In this document: piece after piece, positions 52,106 through 61,057 of the stretch
Numbering within the stretch: position 1 is the first letter of the stretch
How the letters are laid out: the number at the start of each line of letters is the position of its first letter
NCBI GenBank assembly: GCA_964409685.1
Contig: CAYPEJ010000024.1
Coordinates: forward strand, 1-64,000
From: Clostridium_AI sp964409685
GTDB taxonomy: Bacteria; Bacillota; Clostridia; Lachnospirales; Lachnospiraceae
DNA length: 64,000 nt
Reading direction: 5' to 3'
Program-made: the position numbers and the translations under genes
Notes under the pieces: model-generated
The model's input: only the letters and a program-made list of their open reading frames with translations
What the model was told of the DNA's origin: nothing
Database searches by the model: none

Positions 52106-52493
52106 TATTATAGATTTGGGATTGAGTCAGTATGTTTATTCATCGAACTAATTCGAGATAACTATACTTTATGAATATTTTTGCTTACAGAATATTGATA
52201 TTCCACAAAAAATTATTTGCATAAGATTTCCCAAACTTTGTAGTTTATTATACCCAGTTTCTGAAAATAAAAACATTGAAAATCTTGTTTTGGAGTTTGC
52301 AAAAGTTGTTTTTCTGTTAAAATTTTACCAAGAAATTATGATACATTTTTGCTTAAAATCTTAACTAGGCGCAAAAAAGGTATCAATTGAATCTATTTTT
52401 CAAAGGATTTTAGAACAAAATATGTGTTCCTCCACACTCTTGCATGCTAGTTCTGCTACAAGAAACACACACTCAAATTGAACTGAAATACAA
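52106..52493. other. AT-rich intergenic region
   Basis: Apart from the TATAAT at 52107-52112 I see no supported feature. Confidence 0.45.
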
Positions 52494-52536
52494 AAAAGAT
52501 GTAGAACGCATATATTCCTATGCTTCTACATCTTTT
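52494..52536 (-). terminator. Terminator after cytidine deaminase gene
   Basis: Perfect 13-bp stem AAAAGATGTAGAA and complement with a 17-nt loop, 16 bp past the stop codon. Confidence 0.85.
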
Positions 52537-52552
52537 AACTTTATCATTATAT

Positions 52553-52978
52553 TTAATCTTCTAAGTCTTTCCCTGTAAATGCCATTGGTAATAATTCACC
52601 TAGTGTAGATTCTATATAGTCATTATAGTCTCTTGCCATAATTACTTTGAATGTATTCAAATCACAAAACTCAGCCATAACTTGACGACATACCGCACAT
52701 GGTGAACAATAATCTCCTTGCCCCACTTCTACTCCCGCCTTATTGCCGACAACTGCAATGGCTACAAAATCTTTTTGCCCTTCAGAAATAGCCTTAAAAA
52801 AAGCGGTTCTTTCTGCACAATTGGTTGGTGTGTAGGCTACATTTTCAATATTACATCCTGTGTAGATAGTTCCATCTGCACAAAGAAGTGCTGCTCCTAC
52901 TTGGAAATTGGAATATGGCGTATAAGCGAACCCTTGCGCTTCATAAGCTTTTTCAATAAGTAATCTTTGATTGTTCAT
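52553..52978 (-). CDS. cdd: Cytidine deaminase
   Basis: A 141-aa homotetrameric zinc enzyme. The catalytic CAERTAFFKAI holds the first Zn-Cys and Glu, and SPCAVCRQVMAEF the other two Zn-Cys. YTPYSNFQVGAALLCADG and TGCNIENVAY are standard Cdd. It converts cytidine and deoxycytidine to uridine forms for salvage. Monocistronic. Confidence 0.95.
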   Translation of the reverse strand: MNNQRLLIEKAYEAQGFAYTPYSNFQVGAALLCADGTIYTGCNIENVAYTPTNCAERTAFFKAISEGQKDFVAIAVVGNKAGVEVGQGDYCSPCAVCRQVMAEFCDLNTFKVIMARDYNDYIESTLGELLPMAFTGKDLED

Positions 52979-53045
52979 ACGTTCACTCCTATTCAGTCAA
53001 ATCAACCCTATTCTTAGGGGAAGGAAATTTTATCATAAATTAAAC

Positions 53046-53297
53046 TTATTGTAAAGCTTTTTCGTCTGTTCCCTTTTTAATTTCTAGTCTACCTTCGTCG
53101 ATATATTCTACAATGATTTTGGGATTGATATTAAGATCAGCTGCGACTTCTAATGCATTGCTTCCAGGGTGTTCTCTTAAGAATTCTACAATTTCTTGAA
53201 ATTGCTTTTCATCTATGGCTTTACAATCATCACAAACTGTCTTTTTCATCATATGATTAAATAGTTTATTACAATGTTTACATACACAAGTTTCCAT
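53046..53297 (-). CDS. Small zinc-ribbon protein, YvyF-like
   Basis: This 83-aa protein has a four-Cys zinc ribbon (CVCKHCNKLF and KTVCDDC) and a C-terminal winged-helix-like segment (IVEFLREHPGSNALEVAADL, IVEYIDEGRLEIK). This layout matches the flagellar-operon protein YvyF/TIGR03826. The ATG at 53297 with GAGGAGGG 4-5 nt upstream is preferred to the upstream Met. No flagellar genes are adjacent. Confidence 0.75.
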   Translation of the reverse strand: METCVCKHCNKLFNHMMKKTVCDDCKAIDEKQFQEIVEFLREHPGSNALEVAADLNINPKIIVEYIDEGRLEIKKGTDEKALQ

Positions 53298-53463
53298 ATA
53301 ACCCTCCTCTACTTCACCCACATATCCAACATATTTAAATAGTAAGATATATGATTACAAAATTCGCATTTTTCATACAAATAATTTATTATTACATTAT
53401 ATCATTTATTCTCACAAATGGGTACGTTTTATTCGGGATATTTTCGGCTCTCATCTTTATTAC

Positions 53464-56082
53464 CTATTTCTTCACTATTACGGTAATTTTTTTTGTAATT
53501 CCGTTACATCTTACTGTTATAACACTTGTTCCTGGTTTAATCCCCTTAACTTTTCCATTGCTTGTTACAGAAGCATATCCTTTTTTACTTGAAGTAAATG
53601 TAATCTTATTAGCTGGTGTTGCTTTTACATCGAGCTGAATGGTTTTCCCTTTTTTCACGTAAACTTTCGTTTTGCCTACGGAAAGGGTTGGTTTCTTAAC
53701 CGTAATGGTACATCTTGCAGTTAAGCCGTTTGCCTTTGCTGTAATTACGGTAGTTCCTGTTCTTTTTACAGTAACTTTACCATTTTTATCAACGATTGCT
53801 ACACTTTTTCGACTACTAGAATATTCTACTTTTTTACTTGCCCCTTCAGTCGTTGCCCTTAATTGTAGAGTTGTACTGCCTTTTGTGTATAGAGTTGCTT
53901 TCGTTTTGTTAAGTTTTAAGGATGTCTTCTTAACGGTAACTCTACATGTGGCCGTTACACCGTTTGCTTCTGCTTTAATAATGGTGGTTCCTGGGGCTTT
54001 TGCAGTAATTTTTCCACTTTTACTAACTTGTGCAACATTCCTTTTGCTAGATGAATAGATGATATCTTTGCTGTCTCCAACGATAGTTGCTTTTAATTGA
54101 AGAGTTGAAGAGTCTCCTGTCACATAAAGTGTCGCGTTCGTTTTATTCAAAGTAATTGTTGGCGTAGCACTCGGACTTTCACTTGGGCTCACACTTGGTG
54201 CTTCACTCGGTACTTCACTTGGGCTCACACTTGGCACTTCACTCGGTACTTCACTTGGCACTTCACTCGGTACTTCACTCGGTACTTCACTTGGCACTTC
54301 ACTCGGTACTTCACTCGGTACTTCACTTGGCGTTGGCTCACTACTCTCAACCTCATTTTGCGTTACCAAAATTCTTCTCTCAAGACTTTTCCCACTCTCT
54401 ACATGTGTTACCTTTAAAATCAACTCCCCATACTCCTTTTCAGGCGCATAGAAAATTAACAGCACACCATTTCGGTCTGTTAAATCATCTTCATTTTCAT
54501 AGAAATACCAATCAATAAATACTTCCCAATCCGTATCTAATTCTTTTCCATCCGCACGAACTAATGCATATTCATAGTCATACAGAATTTCCATCATACC
54601 AGGTCGATACTCATCATTGTTCCTATTATAAAATGTAATCGGATAAATAAATTCCTCCTCATAAGCTGGCTTTACGATTTTGTCTTCTCCACCTGCCCAC
54701 TCAAATGAATGGAATTTCAATCCTTCTTCCACTTCTTTTCGCATAATGGTCCAAGAAGTCACGCTCTTTTCTGTTGTTTTTGACAATTCACATTCTGTAT
54801 AGATTGTTCCTTCAATCGTAAAATCACCACTTGAAGTTGCCAGTGCTGTTACATATACATGATCCTTCCTAAAGTACTGCATATACTCTTGAGATCTTGC
54901 ATTTAATCTCGTTAACCCAGTTACTTGACCACCAATTGTCAACGTTTGATCGTTATTCACTAACACATGCCCTGTTAAACTAGCATCTGTAGTATTTGTA
55001 CCAACAAAATTTCCTTCGACAACTGGCTGCGCTTTCATAGTTCTAAGATCTAGTGTAGCATCCTTATCAACTACTACATCTTTGACACGGAACTGTCCAT
55101 TACTTGGTGGCATTACTTTTGTACCTTCTGTTAAATGTAACGAATCAATCCCATCTACACTTAAAATTGTAGTCTGATACTTGTCCTTTAATGTTACATT
55201 TACAGCACCATTATGATTCTTCTGGTCAAATGCACTTACATTACTTTTTCCAGAGATATTAATTTGCACATCTCCGTTTAATGTGCCATTATATCCACCA
55301 GTATGAATAACTGTATCAACTAATTTTCCATCTAGGTTAATCTCTACATCCATGGTTCTATCTACTACATAATCACCTGCATAGATTCCACCTAACATCG
55401 TTTCCTCATTTGGATTTAAAATTGTAATAACGGATTTTTCCCCAACTTCACCCATACCTTTATAAGTTCCACAACTAATATATGGGCGGTCTTTGTATTG
55501 GTCTAAACTTGTTCCCACTTGGGTATCTACATTGTCTAATGTTAAGTTATAACCCGCTGTGAAAATGGTATTACTTCTCTCAATTTTCACCCCTAAGATA
55601 CCTGTACTAGAACCATTTGTACCCTCTAAAGAAATCTGCGGTACAATCTCCAAATTCATTCCACGAAATGTAACATCCGCCCCTAATTGAATGGTACTGC
55701 GAAGTAATAAACCAGAATTTAAATCCTGTCCTTGAATCGTAATGTTTCGATTAATATATAATGGAAGCGCACCTCCATCGGAATCTTTTTCATATTCCGT
55801 ATAGACTACGTCCCCCACTAAGATAAGGGTATCACCATCCTGTACATTTGCTAAAGCTGTACGTATATTTTGATACGGACTACTTGACGTTCCTTTTCCT
55901 GCTCCTAATGTCCCTTCCCCATTGGTTAAATAAATGTTTTTACTTTCTTTTGTGTCTGCATAATTGATCTCATTATATGTCGCTATTTCTGCCCCCTCTG
56001 ACGCATAAACAGGTGCTGCCATACTTACATTTTGAAATGCAAGCAATACTGATAAGGCAAAAACAATAAACTTCTTTTTCAT
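53464..56082 (-). CDS. Large secreted protein: beta-helix-like N-domain, SEVP repeat stalk, three Big2-like domains
   Basis: This 872-aa exported protein has a signal peptide (about 1-28). A repetitive region of about 450 residues (INRNITIQGQDLNSGLLLRS, NLTLDNVDTQVG, GDVQINISGKSNVSAFDQKN) looks like a parallel beta-helix. A Ser-Glu-Val-Pro stalk follows at about 588-640, then three bacterial Ig-like (Big2) domains, each with TLQLKAT and a V-S-SGKITAK-PGTTIIKA pattern. No LPXTG motif or C-terminal helix is seen, so retention at the wall is unexplained. Function is probably adhesion or glycan binding. The ATG at 56082 is chosen because GGAGG is 6 nt upstream. Confidence 0.85.
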   Translation of the reverse strand: MKKKFIVFALSVLLAFQNVSMAAPVYASEGAEIATYNEINYADTKESKNIYLTNGEGTLGAGKGTSSSPYQNIRTALANVQDGDTLILVGDVVYTEYEKDSDGGALPLYINRNITIQGQDLNSGLLLRSTIQLGADVTFRGMNLEIVPQISLEGTNGSSTGILGVKIERSNTIFTAGYNLTLDNVDTQVGTSLDQYKDRPYISCGTYKGMGEVGEKSVITILNPNEETMLGGIYAGDYVVDRTMDVEINLDGKLVDTVIHTGGYNGTLNGDVQINISGKSNVSAFDQKNHNGAVNVTLKDKYQTTILSVDGIDSLHLTEGTKVMPPSNGQFRVKDVVVDKDATLDLRTMKAQPVVEGNFVGTNTTDASLTGHVLVNNDQTLTIGGQVTGLTRLNARSQEYMQYFRKDHVYVTALATSSGDFTIEGTIYTECELSKTTEKSVTSWTIMRKEVEEGLKFHSFEWAGGEDKIVKPAYEEEFIYPITFYNRNNDEYRPGMMEILYDYEYALVRADGKELDTDWEVFIDWYFYENEDDLTDRNGVLLIFYAPEKEYGELILKVTHVESGKSLERRILVTQNEVESSEPTPSEVPSEVPSEVPSEVPSEVPSEVPSEVPSEVPSVSPSEVPSEAPSVSPSESPSATPTITLNKTNATLYVTGDSSTLQLKATIVGDSKDIIYSSSKRNVAQVSKSGKITAKAPGTTIIKAEANGVTATCRVTVKKTSLKLNKTKATLYTKGSTTLQLRATTEGASKKVEYSSSRKSVAIVDKNGKVTVKRTGTTVITAKANGLTARCTITVKKPTLSVGKTKVYVKKGKTIQLDVKATPANKITFTSSKKGYASVTSNGKVKGIKPGTSVITVRCNGITKKITVIVKK
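54183..54337 (-). repeat. 12-bp tandem repeats encoding SEVP
   Basis: About ten units of ACTTCACTCGGT/ACTTCACTTGGC-type sequence encode SEVP with SVSP and SEAP variants toward the 3' end. A length-variable stalk is expected. Confidence 0.9.
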
Positions 56083-56194
56083 AGACATCCTCCTTACAAA
56101 AATTTAAACATAATTTATTCTATATATCGACATTTTGTAATTAATTATTTATAAAATTTACATTTTTCCCAAATATTCTCATTTAAAAAAGTGT

Positions 56195-56224
56195 TTGACT
56201 TTTCTTTTCTCTTTCTGCTAAAAT
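56195..56224 (+). promoter_or_regulatory. Promoter of the MATE gene
   Basis: TTGACT (56195-56200), 18 bp, TAAAAT (56219-56224), with an extended TGC before the -10. Transcription should start near 56231. Confidence 0.7.
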
Positions 56225-56241
56225 AAACACGTCGAGTGGCG

Positions 56242-56280
56242 AAAAGCGTAAATCCAGATTTGGATTTGCGCTTTTTTTTT
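56242..56280 (+). terminator. Leader terminator (attenuator candidate) before the MATE gene
   Basis: A 14-bp stem (56242-56255 with 56262-56275, one G-U pair), 6-nt loop and T9 tail lie between the promoter and the coding region, about 12 nt after the predicted transcript start. A second small hairpin (GGAAC/GTTCC, 56289-56307) follows. Readthrough must be controlled for the gene to be expressed. Confidence 0.8.
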
Positions 56281-56336
56281 GCGTCATAGGAACACACACT
56301 TTGTTCCGTAAAATAAATTTATTTTGGAGGTATCAC

Positions 56337-57719
56337 ATGAAACAATCAAACTCAACAAACCGTATGGGAACCATGCCTGTCAAATCGCTTTTGCTTTCTA
56401 TGGGAATCCCTATCATTTTATCTATGATGCTACAAGCCGTATACAATATCGTAGATAGTGCGTTTGTCTCAAATATTCCGCTGATTGGTGAAAATGCATT
56501 AAATGCACTTACCCTTGCATTTCCTGTGCAAATGCTCATGGTTGCTATTGGAATCGGAACTGGTGTCGGGACCAATGCTCTTCTGGCCAAAACACTGGGA
56601 GAAGGAGACATAAAAAAAGCTAGTAAAGTTGCTGGAAATTCCATTTTCTTAGGTTTTGTCATTACGGTTGCATTCGTACTCTTTGGATTCTTTGGAGTAG
56701 AACCTTATATTAATTCCCAGACAACTAATGTTGAAATTGCTACATTGGCTATGGATTACTTACAAATCTGCTGTATTGGTTCCATTGGTGTCGTATTTTT
56801 TGCGATTTTTGAAAAATTGCTGCAAGCAACTAGTCGTTCTGTTTGCTCCACTGCTTCACAAGTCACTGGTGCTGTTATCAACATTGTTTTAGATCCTATT
56901 CTTATCTATGGTTGGTTTGGATTACCTCAACTTGGTGTGAAAGGGGCTGCTTATGCTACTATAATTGGGCAGATTGCTTCTTGTCTTGTTGGACTATTTT
57001 GTCATTTACGATATAACAAAGAAGTGAAAAATGGATTCGTCTACATGAAACCTGATAAAGCCATTATTAGACGAATCTACGCAATTGGATTACCAGCCAT
57101 TATTGCACAAGCTCTTACATCGGTGATGACTTATTCCTTGAATATTATCTTTGGAAAAATTGATGAATCTGTAGTAACTGCGTATGGTTTATTCTATAAA
57201 GTACAGCAATTTATTATCTTTGCTGCATTTGGACTTCGAGATTCGATTACACCTATCATTTCCTTTAACTACGGTATGAATAGTAAGTCAAGAGTAAATG
57301 AAGCCATTCGTTATGGGATGATTTATACATTATGTATTATGGGAGTTGGATTTATTGGTTTGGAAATCTTAGCACCTACCTTTACCAAACTATTTGGATT
57401 AAGTGGACAAACACAGGGACTTTGTATCGATGCAATGAGAATTGTATCATTAAGTTTTCTATGCGCTGGTGCAAATATTGCATTCCAAGGTATCTTTCAG
57501 GCACTTGATAGCGGATTGGAATCCTTGGTGATTTCCGTATGTAGACAATTTTTATTCGTCGTTCCTGTGGCTTGGGGATTTTCCTTCATTGCAAGAGAAA
57601 ACCCAGATATGACTTGGTTAATATGGACAACATTTTTTATTGCTGAGACACTATCTGTTGGAATTGCGATGATATTTATGAAAAGAATAAGGAAAAGCAG
57701 AATTAGCGAAAACATATAG
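56337..57719 (+). CDS. MATE-family multidrug/Na+ antiporter
   Basis: This 460-aa membrane protein has twelve transmembrane segments in two homologous halves. MPVKSLLLSMGIPIILSMML, QAVYNIVDSAFVSN and the mid-protein YAIGLPAIIAQALTSVMTYS are typical of NorM/MATE exporters. It expels cationic drugs or metabolites using Na+ or H+. The ATG at 56337 has TTTGGAGG 7 nt upstream; the frame opens earlier but without a site. Its transcript carries a leader terminator, suggesting ligand- or translation-dependent control. Confidence 0.92.
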   Translation: MKQSNSTNRMGTMPVKSLLLSMGIPIILSMMLQAVYNIVDSAFVSNIPLIGENALNALTLAFPVQMLMVAIGIGTGVGTNALLAKTLGEGDIKKASKVAGNSIFLGFVITVAFVLFGFFGVEPYINSQTTNVEIATLAMDYLQICCIGSIGVVFFAIFEKLLQATSRSVCSTASQVTGAVINIVLDPILIYGWFGLPQLGVKGAAYATIIGQIASCLVGLFCHLRYNKEVKNGFVYMKPDKAIIRRIYAIGLPAIIAQALTSVMTYSLNIIFGKIDESVVTAYGLFYKVQQFIIFAAFGLRDSITPIISFNYGMNSKSRVNEAIRYGMIYTLCIMGVGFIGLEILAPTFTKLFGLSGQTQGLCIDAMRIVSLSFLCAGANIAFQGIFQALDSGLESLVISVCRQFLFVVPVAWGFSFIARENPDMTWLIWTTFFIAETLSVGIAMIFMKRIRKSRISENI

Positions 57720-57752
57720 TCTTTCTCAAACATAGTCAATCACTCTGTAGCG

Positions 57753-57800
57753 GGGAATTACTGTATTTTTTTCACAACACAGTAATTCCCTCTGTTTTTA
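57753..57800. terminator. Terminator between the MATE and chemoreceptor genes
   Basis: GGGAATTACTGT (57753-57764) and its exact complement (57779-57790) around a 14-nt loop, then TCTGTTTTTACTTC. Confidence 0.85.
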
Positions 57801-57823
57801 CTTCTATTATTATAATTTTTTAT

Positions 57824-59560
57824 CTAGACTTTTTCAAATGCACCAACTTCTTCTTTTAGTTCTTGTGCAATCTCTTGATTAAATTCCATTCGACTTGAAA
57901 TCTTATCTAAATCTCCTACTAGTTCCTGTACATTTTCCGCTACACTATAGATACCATTTGTACTTTCTTTTACAGAACCATCAATTGTTCCAATGGTAGT
58001 TTCTAGTTCTCCCATTACAATCATAAGTTCTTCTGTATTTTTCTTAAATGCTGTAGTGGACGCTTCAATATACTCCGCATCTTTTTTATACTGTTCTCCT
58101 ACATTTACGATTGTATGGAACTCTGGAAGAATCGAATCTGTCATATATCTAGTTAAAGCTTTTGCATGTTCTACAAGATTTTGTACCGCATGGATTACCA
58201 CTTCATTCACTTCTTGGATGTGGTTTGCAGTCTCACGGCTAGAATCTGCAAGCATACGAATCTCATCTGCAACTACTGCAAATCCCTTTCCAGCTTCCCC
58301 TGCTCTTGCGGCTTCGATAGAAGCATTTAGGGCAAGTAAGTTTGTTTGACTTGAGATACTTAAAATGTCATCTGTTAAGGAATTGACTTCATCTACACTC
58401 TTACTATCTGCGATAGCTTTATTTAATACATCTAAAATATCATTTACTTTTTGATGAATTGCCTGTACATTTTCTTCCGCAGACGCTTTCATACTTACGG
58501 CATTTTCTTTCATCTCTCTAGAGTAATCATTTAATTCCATAGACTCTTTTGAGATTGCTTTTACATCTCTGGTTACTTCTACACTATTTTGAGACATATT
58601 AGATAAATTCTCTGAGATATTTTGCATCGTAGCAGATAATTCTTCTGTTAATGCTGATAAATCAGCCGCACCTGCATTGGATGTTCGAATGCTTTCAAAG
58701 ACTTCATTTGCAACATCTTCTACTTTATCCGCATCTACTTTAATAGTACCAATGATAGACTGTAACTTTTCAAAGAAAATATTGATTCCTTTTACTAAAG
58801 AACCAAGTTCACTTTCTCTTTCCACCGCTAAACGTACCGTTAAGTCACCCTTACGATTTATAATATTTTCAATTGCATTAGAAAACTCTCTTTCCATATT
58901 TACAACTGGCTTAATTACAAAGCGTCTTACCGCAGCAAATACTAAAACACTTATCACTGTAATCATGGCTAAAATCACAAAATTCACAACTAAAGCACTC
59001 TTATACACTTGGTCTAATTCTTTTTTCACAATTTCTGTTGCTTCATAATTCAGTGATGTTAATTGTGTTGCAATATCTTTTAATTCTATTGCAACTGCAT
59101 CTAAATCACCATTCGCAAATTCATATGCCTGAGAAGTTTGTCCAGATACACTTAATGCAATCAGGTGTATAACTCCCTTTTCAAAATCGGAATACTTTTT
59201 TTCAAGTTCTTCATAAAGCGTTTTATTTTCTTTTGTTACAAATACTTCATAAGCTCCGATATTTTCTTCTAACTCTCTACTCACTTCTTTTATCTTTTTT
59301 GTTACCTCAAACTTAGATGTTAAATTTAGTGAAGTAATATGAGATAAGGAATATTTATGCATAGTTTCTACTTCTGCCTCAATTTTGCCTAAGATTTGAA
59401 CACTAGCCATATATTCATCTGATATTTTGTTGGCACTATCCATTACAGAAATAATCCCCATTAATCCAAGTCCAGCAGAGATACAAGCAACTACCGCTAG
59501 TATCGTAACTGGAATGAAAATTGCCTGCTTAACACTTTTCTTCGGTTTATTCATTTTCAT
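57824..59560 (-). CDS. Transmembrane methyl-accepting chemotaxis protein
   Basis: This 578-aa receptor has a first transmembrane segment at about 13-35, a four-helix-bundle extracellular domain (ILGKIEAEVETMHKYSLSHI), a second transmembrane segment at about 190-212, a HAMP domain, and the cytosolic hairpin with tip QTNLLALNASIEAARAGEAG and VADEIRMLADSSRETANHIQ. It lies 20 bp after a sugar-binding lipoprotein gene with no permease genes, suggesting that the lipoprotein delivers ligand to this receptor, as MalE does to Tar. Pairing is inferred. Confidence 0.9.
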   Translation of the reverse strand: MKMNKPKKSVKQAIFIPVTILAVVACISAGLGLMGIISVMDSANKISDEYMASVQILGKIEAEVETMHKYSLSHITSLNLTSKFEVTKKIKEVSRELEENIGAYEVFVTKENKTLYEELEKKYSDFEKGVIHLIALSVSGQTSQAYEFANGDLDAVAIELKDIATQLTSLNYEATEIVKKELDQVYKSALVVNFVILAMITVISVLVFAAVRRFVIKPVVNMEREFSNAIENIINRKGDLTVRLAVERESELGSLVKGINIFFEKLQSIIGTIKVDADKVEDVANEVFESIRTSNAGAADLSALTEELSATMQNISENLSNMSQNSVEVTRDVKAISKESMELNDYSREMKENAVSMKASAEENVQAIHQKVNDILDVLNKAIADSKSVDEVNSLTDDILSISSQTNLLALNASIEAARAGEAGKGFAVVADEIRMLADSSRETANHIQEVNEVVIHAVQNLVEHAKALTRYMTDSILPEFHTIVNVGEQYKKDAEYIEASTTAFKKNTEELMIVMGELETTIGTIDGSVKESTNGIYSVAENVQELVGDLDKISSRMEFNQEIAQELKEEVGAFEKV

Positions 59561-59580
59561 CTTTTGCCCTCTCTATTCTC

Positions 59581-60852
59581 TTACTCCTCAACAATACTAG
59601 AAGTTATCGCCTTAACCGTATCATTTAATAAAACCTGCAAAGACTTTCCTTCCAATTTACCTGTTGCCATAGCTTTTCCAAACTTACTGCTTGCATCCCA
59701 ATACTGCAAGCCAACATGCTGTAAGCTTGCGAATTCAGATTGTTGAATTAGTGCTGAGATGGCAACAGAATTACTTACTTCTTCTGAATTAGATGCATTG
59801 ATATTAGATGGACCTTGTCCAGTATTTTGAAAACGTTGTAACTGAGCTTCTTCGCTGGATAAATACAACGCTAGCTTTTCTGCCCATTCTACATTTTCAG
59901 AATAGGAATTAACACCAAGCATTTTATAACCTGCATAAGAAGCCATCTGTACTTGGTTACCAGCTAATGTGTAAGTAGGAAGTTTTACTGCACCATAATG
60001 TTCTTTCCATGCTTCTTCAATGATAACGGAATTCCATGTTCCACTCACGCCAGCAATAATGCTTCCATCTTGAATTCCTTCCACAATTGCTGTATCATTT
60101 GCACTTTGAAAAGATTTATAAGATGCAATTCTTCTCATTGCTTTCGCAACCTCTATACCTTTCACTTCACTTTTTGTGCTGTTCCATGTGCAATAGTTCG
60201 TGATGTAATCATCATTTAAACCTAATGTTAATCCTGTATTTCCAAAGAAAGAATAAATGTACCAACCACTTTCCCAGTCCATTGCAATCTTTTTATTCTT
60301 TTTTTCTGCAACTTCTAACATACGATCTAAAGTTTTCACGTCTTCATCTGTAAAATATTTTTTATTATAATACATAAAATATCCATTATCTGCTGTAATC
60401 GGATATGCATAAATTTGGTCACCAACTTTAGACGCCTCAACAGCACCTTCAATATTTTTGGAAGCAACTTCCTCTTGATAAGTAATTGGTTCTAATACTC
60501 CTGCTGCAGCTAATTCCATAAACTGATCATCTGCAAATGCAAACACATCTGGTGCACCATTTACATTTTCCAAAATACGATCTTTACATTCGCCTTCTTC
60601 CACTGGCTCAATGGTAATATCAAATGTAGCTTCCTCACTATATTTTTCTTTAAAACTTTCCACTAATTGTTGTAGAAAATCTTGTTCTCGCTCTGCGCCC
60701 CATAAGCGAAGGGAGATTACTTCGTCATTTGCTTCTTGTTGTGTCACTTCTGGTTCTTGTGTGCTTTTATTGGCACATGCAGTTAAGCTCATAGCAAAAA
60801 CGAGACATATTGCTATGAGTTTTATTCGTTTTATTCGTTTTATCCTTTGCAT
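59581..60852 (-). CDS. Extracellular sugar-binding lipoprotein (SBP family 1), orphan
   Basis: This 423-aa lipoprotein has the lipobox LTACAN (Cys26) after a basic start with a RIKRIKRIK tandem. The SBP_1/MalE-like fold shows LRLWGAEREQDFLQQLVESF, APDVFAFADDQFMELAAAGV, YAYPITADNGYFMYYNKKYF and GVSGTWNSVIIEEAW. It should bind a maltose- or oligosaccharide-type ligand. No ABC permease follows; the next gene is a chemoreceptor. It may therefore act in sensing, or share permeases encoded elsewhere. AAGGAG is 7 nt before the ATG. Confidence 0.9.
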   Translation of the reverse strand: MQRIKRIKRIKLIAICLVFAMSLTACANKSTQEPEVTQQEANDEVISLRLWGAEREQDFLQQLVESFKEKYSEEATFDITIEPVEEGECKDRILENVNGAPDVFAFADDQFMELAAAGVLEPITYQEEVASKNIEGAVEASKVGDQIYAYPITADNGYFMYYNKKYFTDEDVKTLDRMLEVAEKKNKKIAMDWESGWYIYSFFGNTGLTLGLNDDYITNYCTWNSTKSEVKGIEVAKAMRRIASYKSFQSANDTAIVEGIQDGSIIAGVSGTWNSVIIEEAWKEHYGAVKLPTYTLAGNQVQMASYAGYKMLGVNSYSENVEWAEKLALYLSSEEAQLQRFQNTGQGPSNINASNSEEVSNSVAISALIQQSEFASLQHVGLQYWDASSKFGKAMATGKLEGKSLQVLLNDTVKAITSSIVEE

Positions 60853-60990
60853 TCATGTTCTCCTTTATAAAAAATTTTCTAGTTTACTAGTATATATATC
60901 GGATATTTTTGAATAAATATTTATATCAAATTTTAATATACTTTACATCTTGTAATTTAAATTTTACTCTTAAAATCAACATGTATAGCA

Positions 60991-61038
60991 AAAAGGAAAG
61001 CCAGAAATGACACCTAATCATATTTCAGCTTTCCTTTT
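60991..61038 (-). terminator. Terminator after the nucleobase permease gene
   Basis: AAAAGGAAAGC and GCTTTCCTTTT, with extra pairing GAAATG/CATTTC-type inside, 19 bp past the stop codon. Confidence 0.82.
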
Positions 61039-61057
61039 ATCACTTAGCTACAACTTC

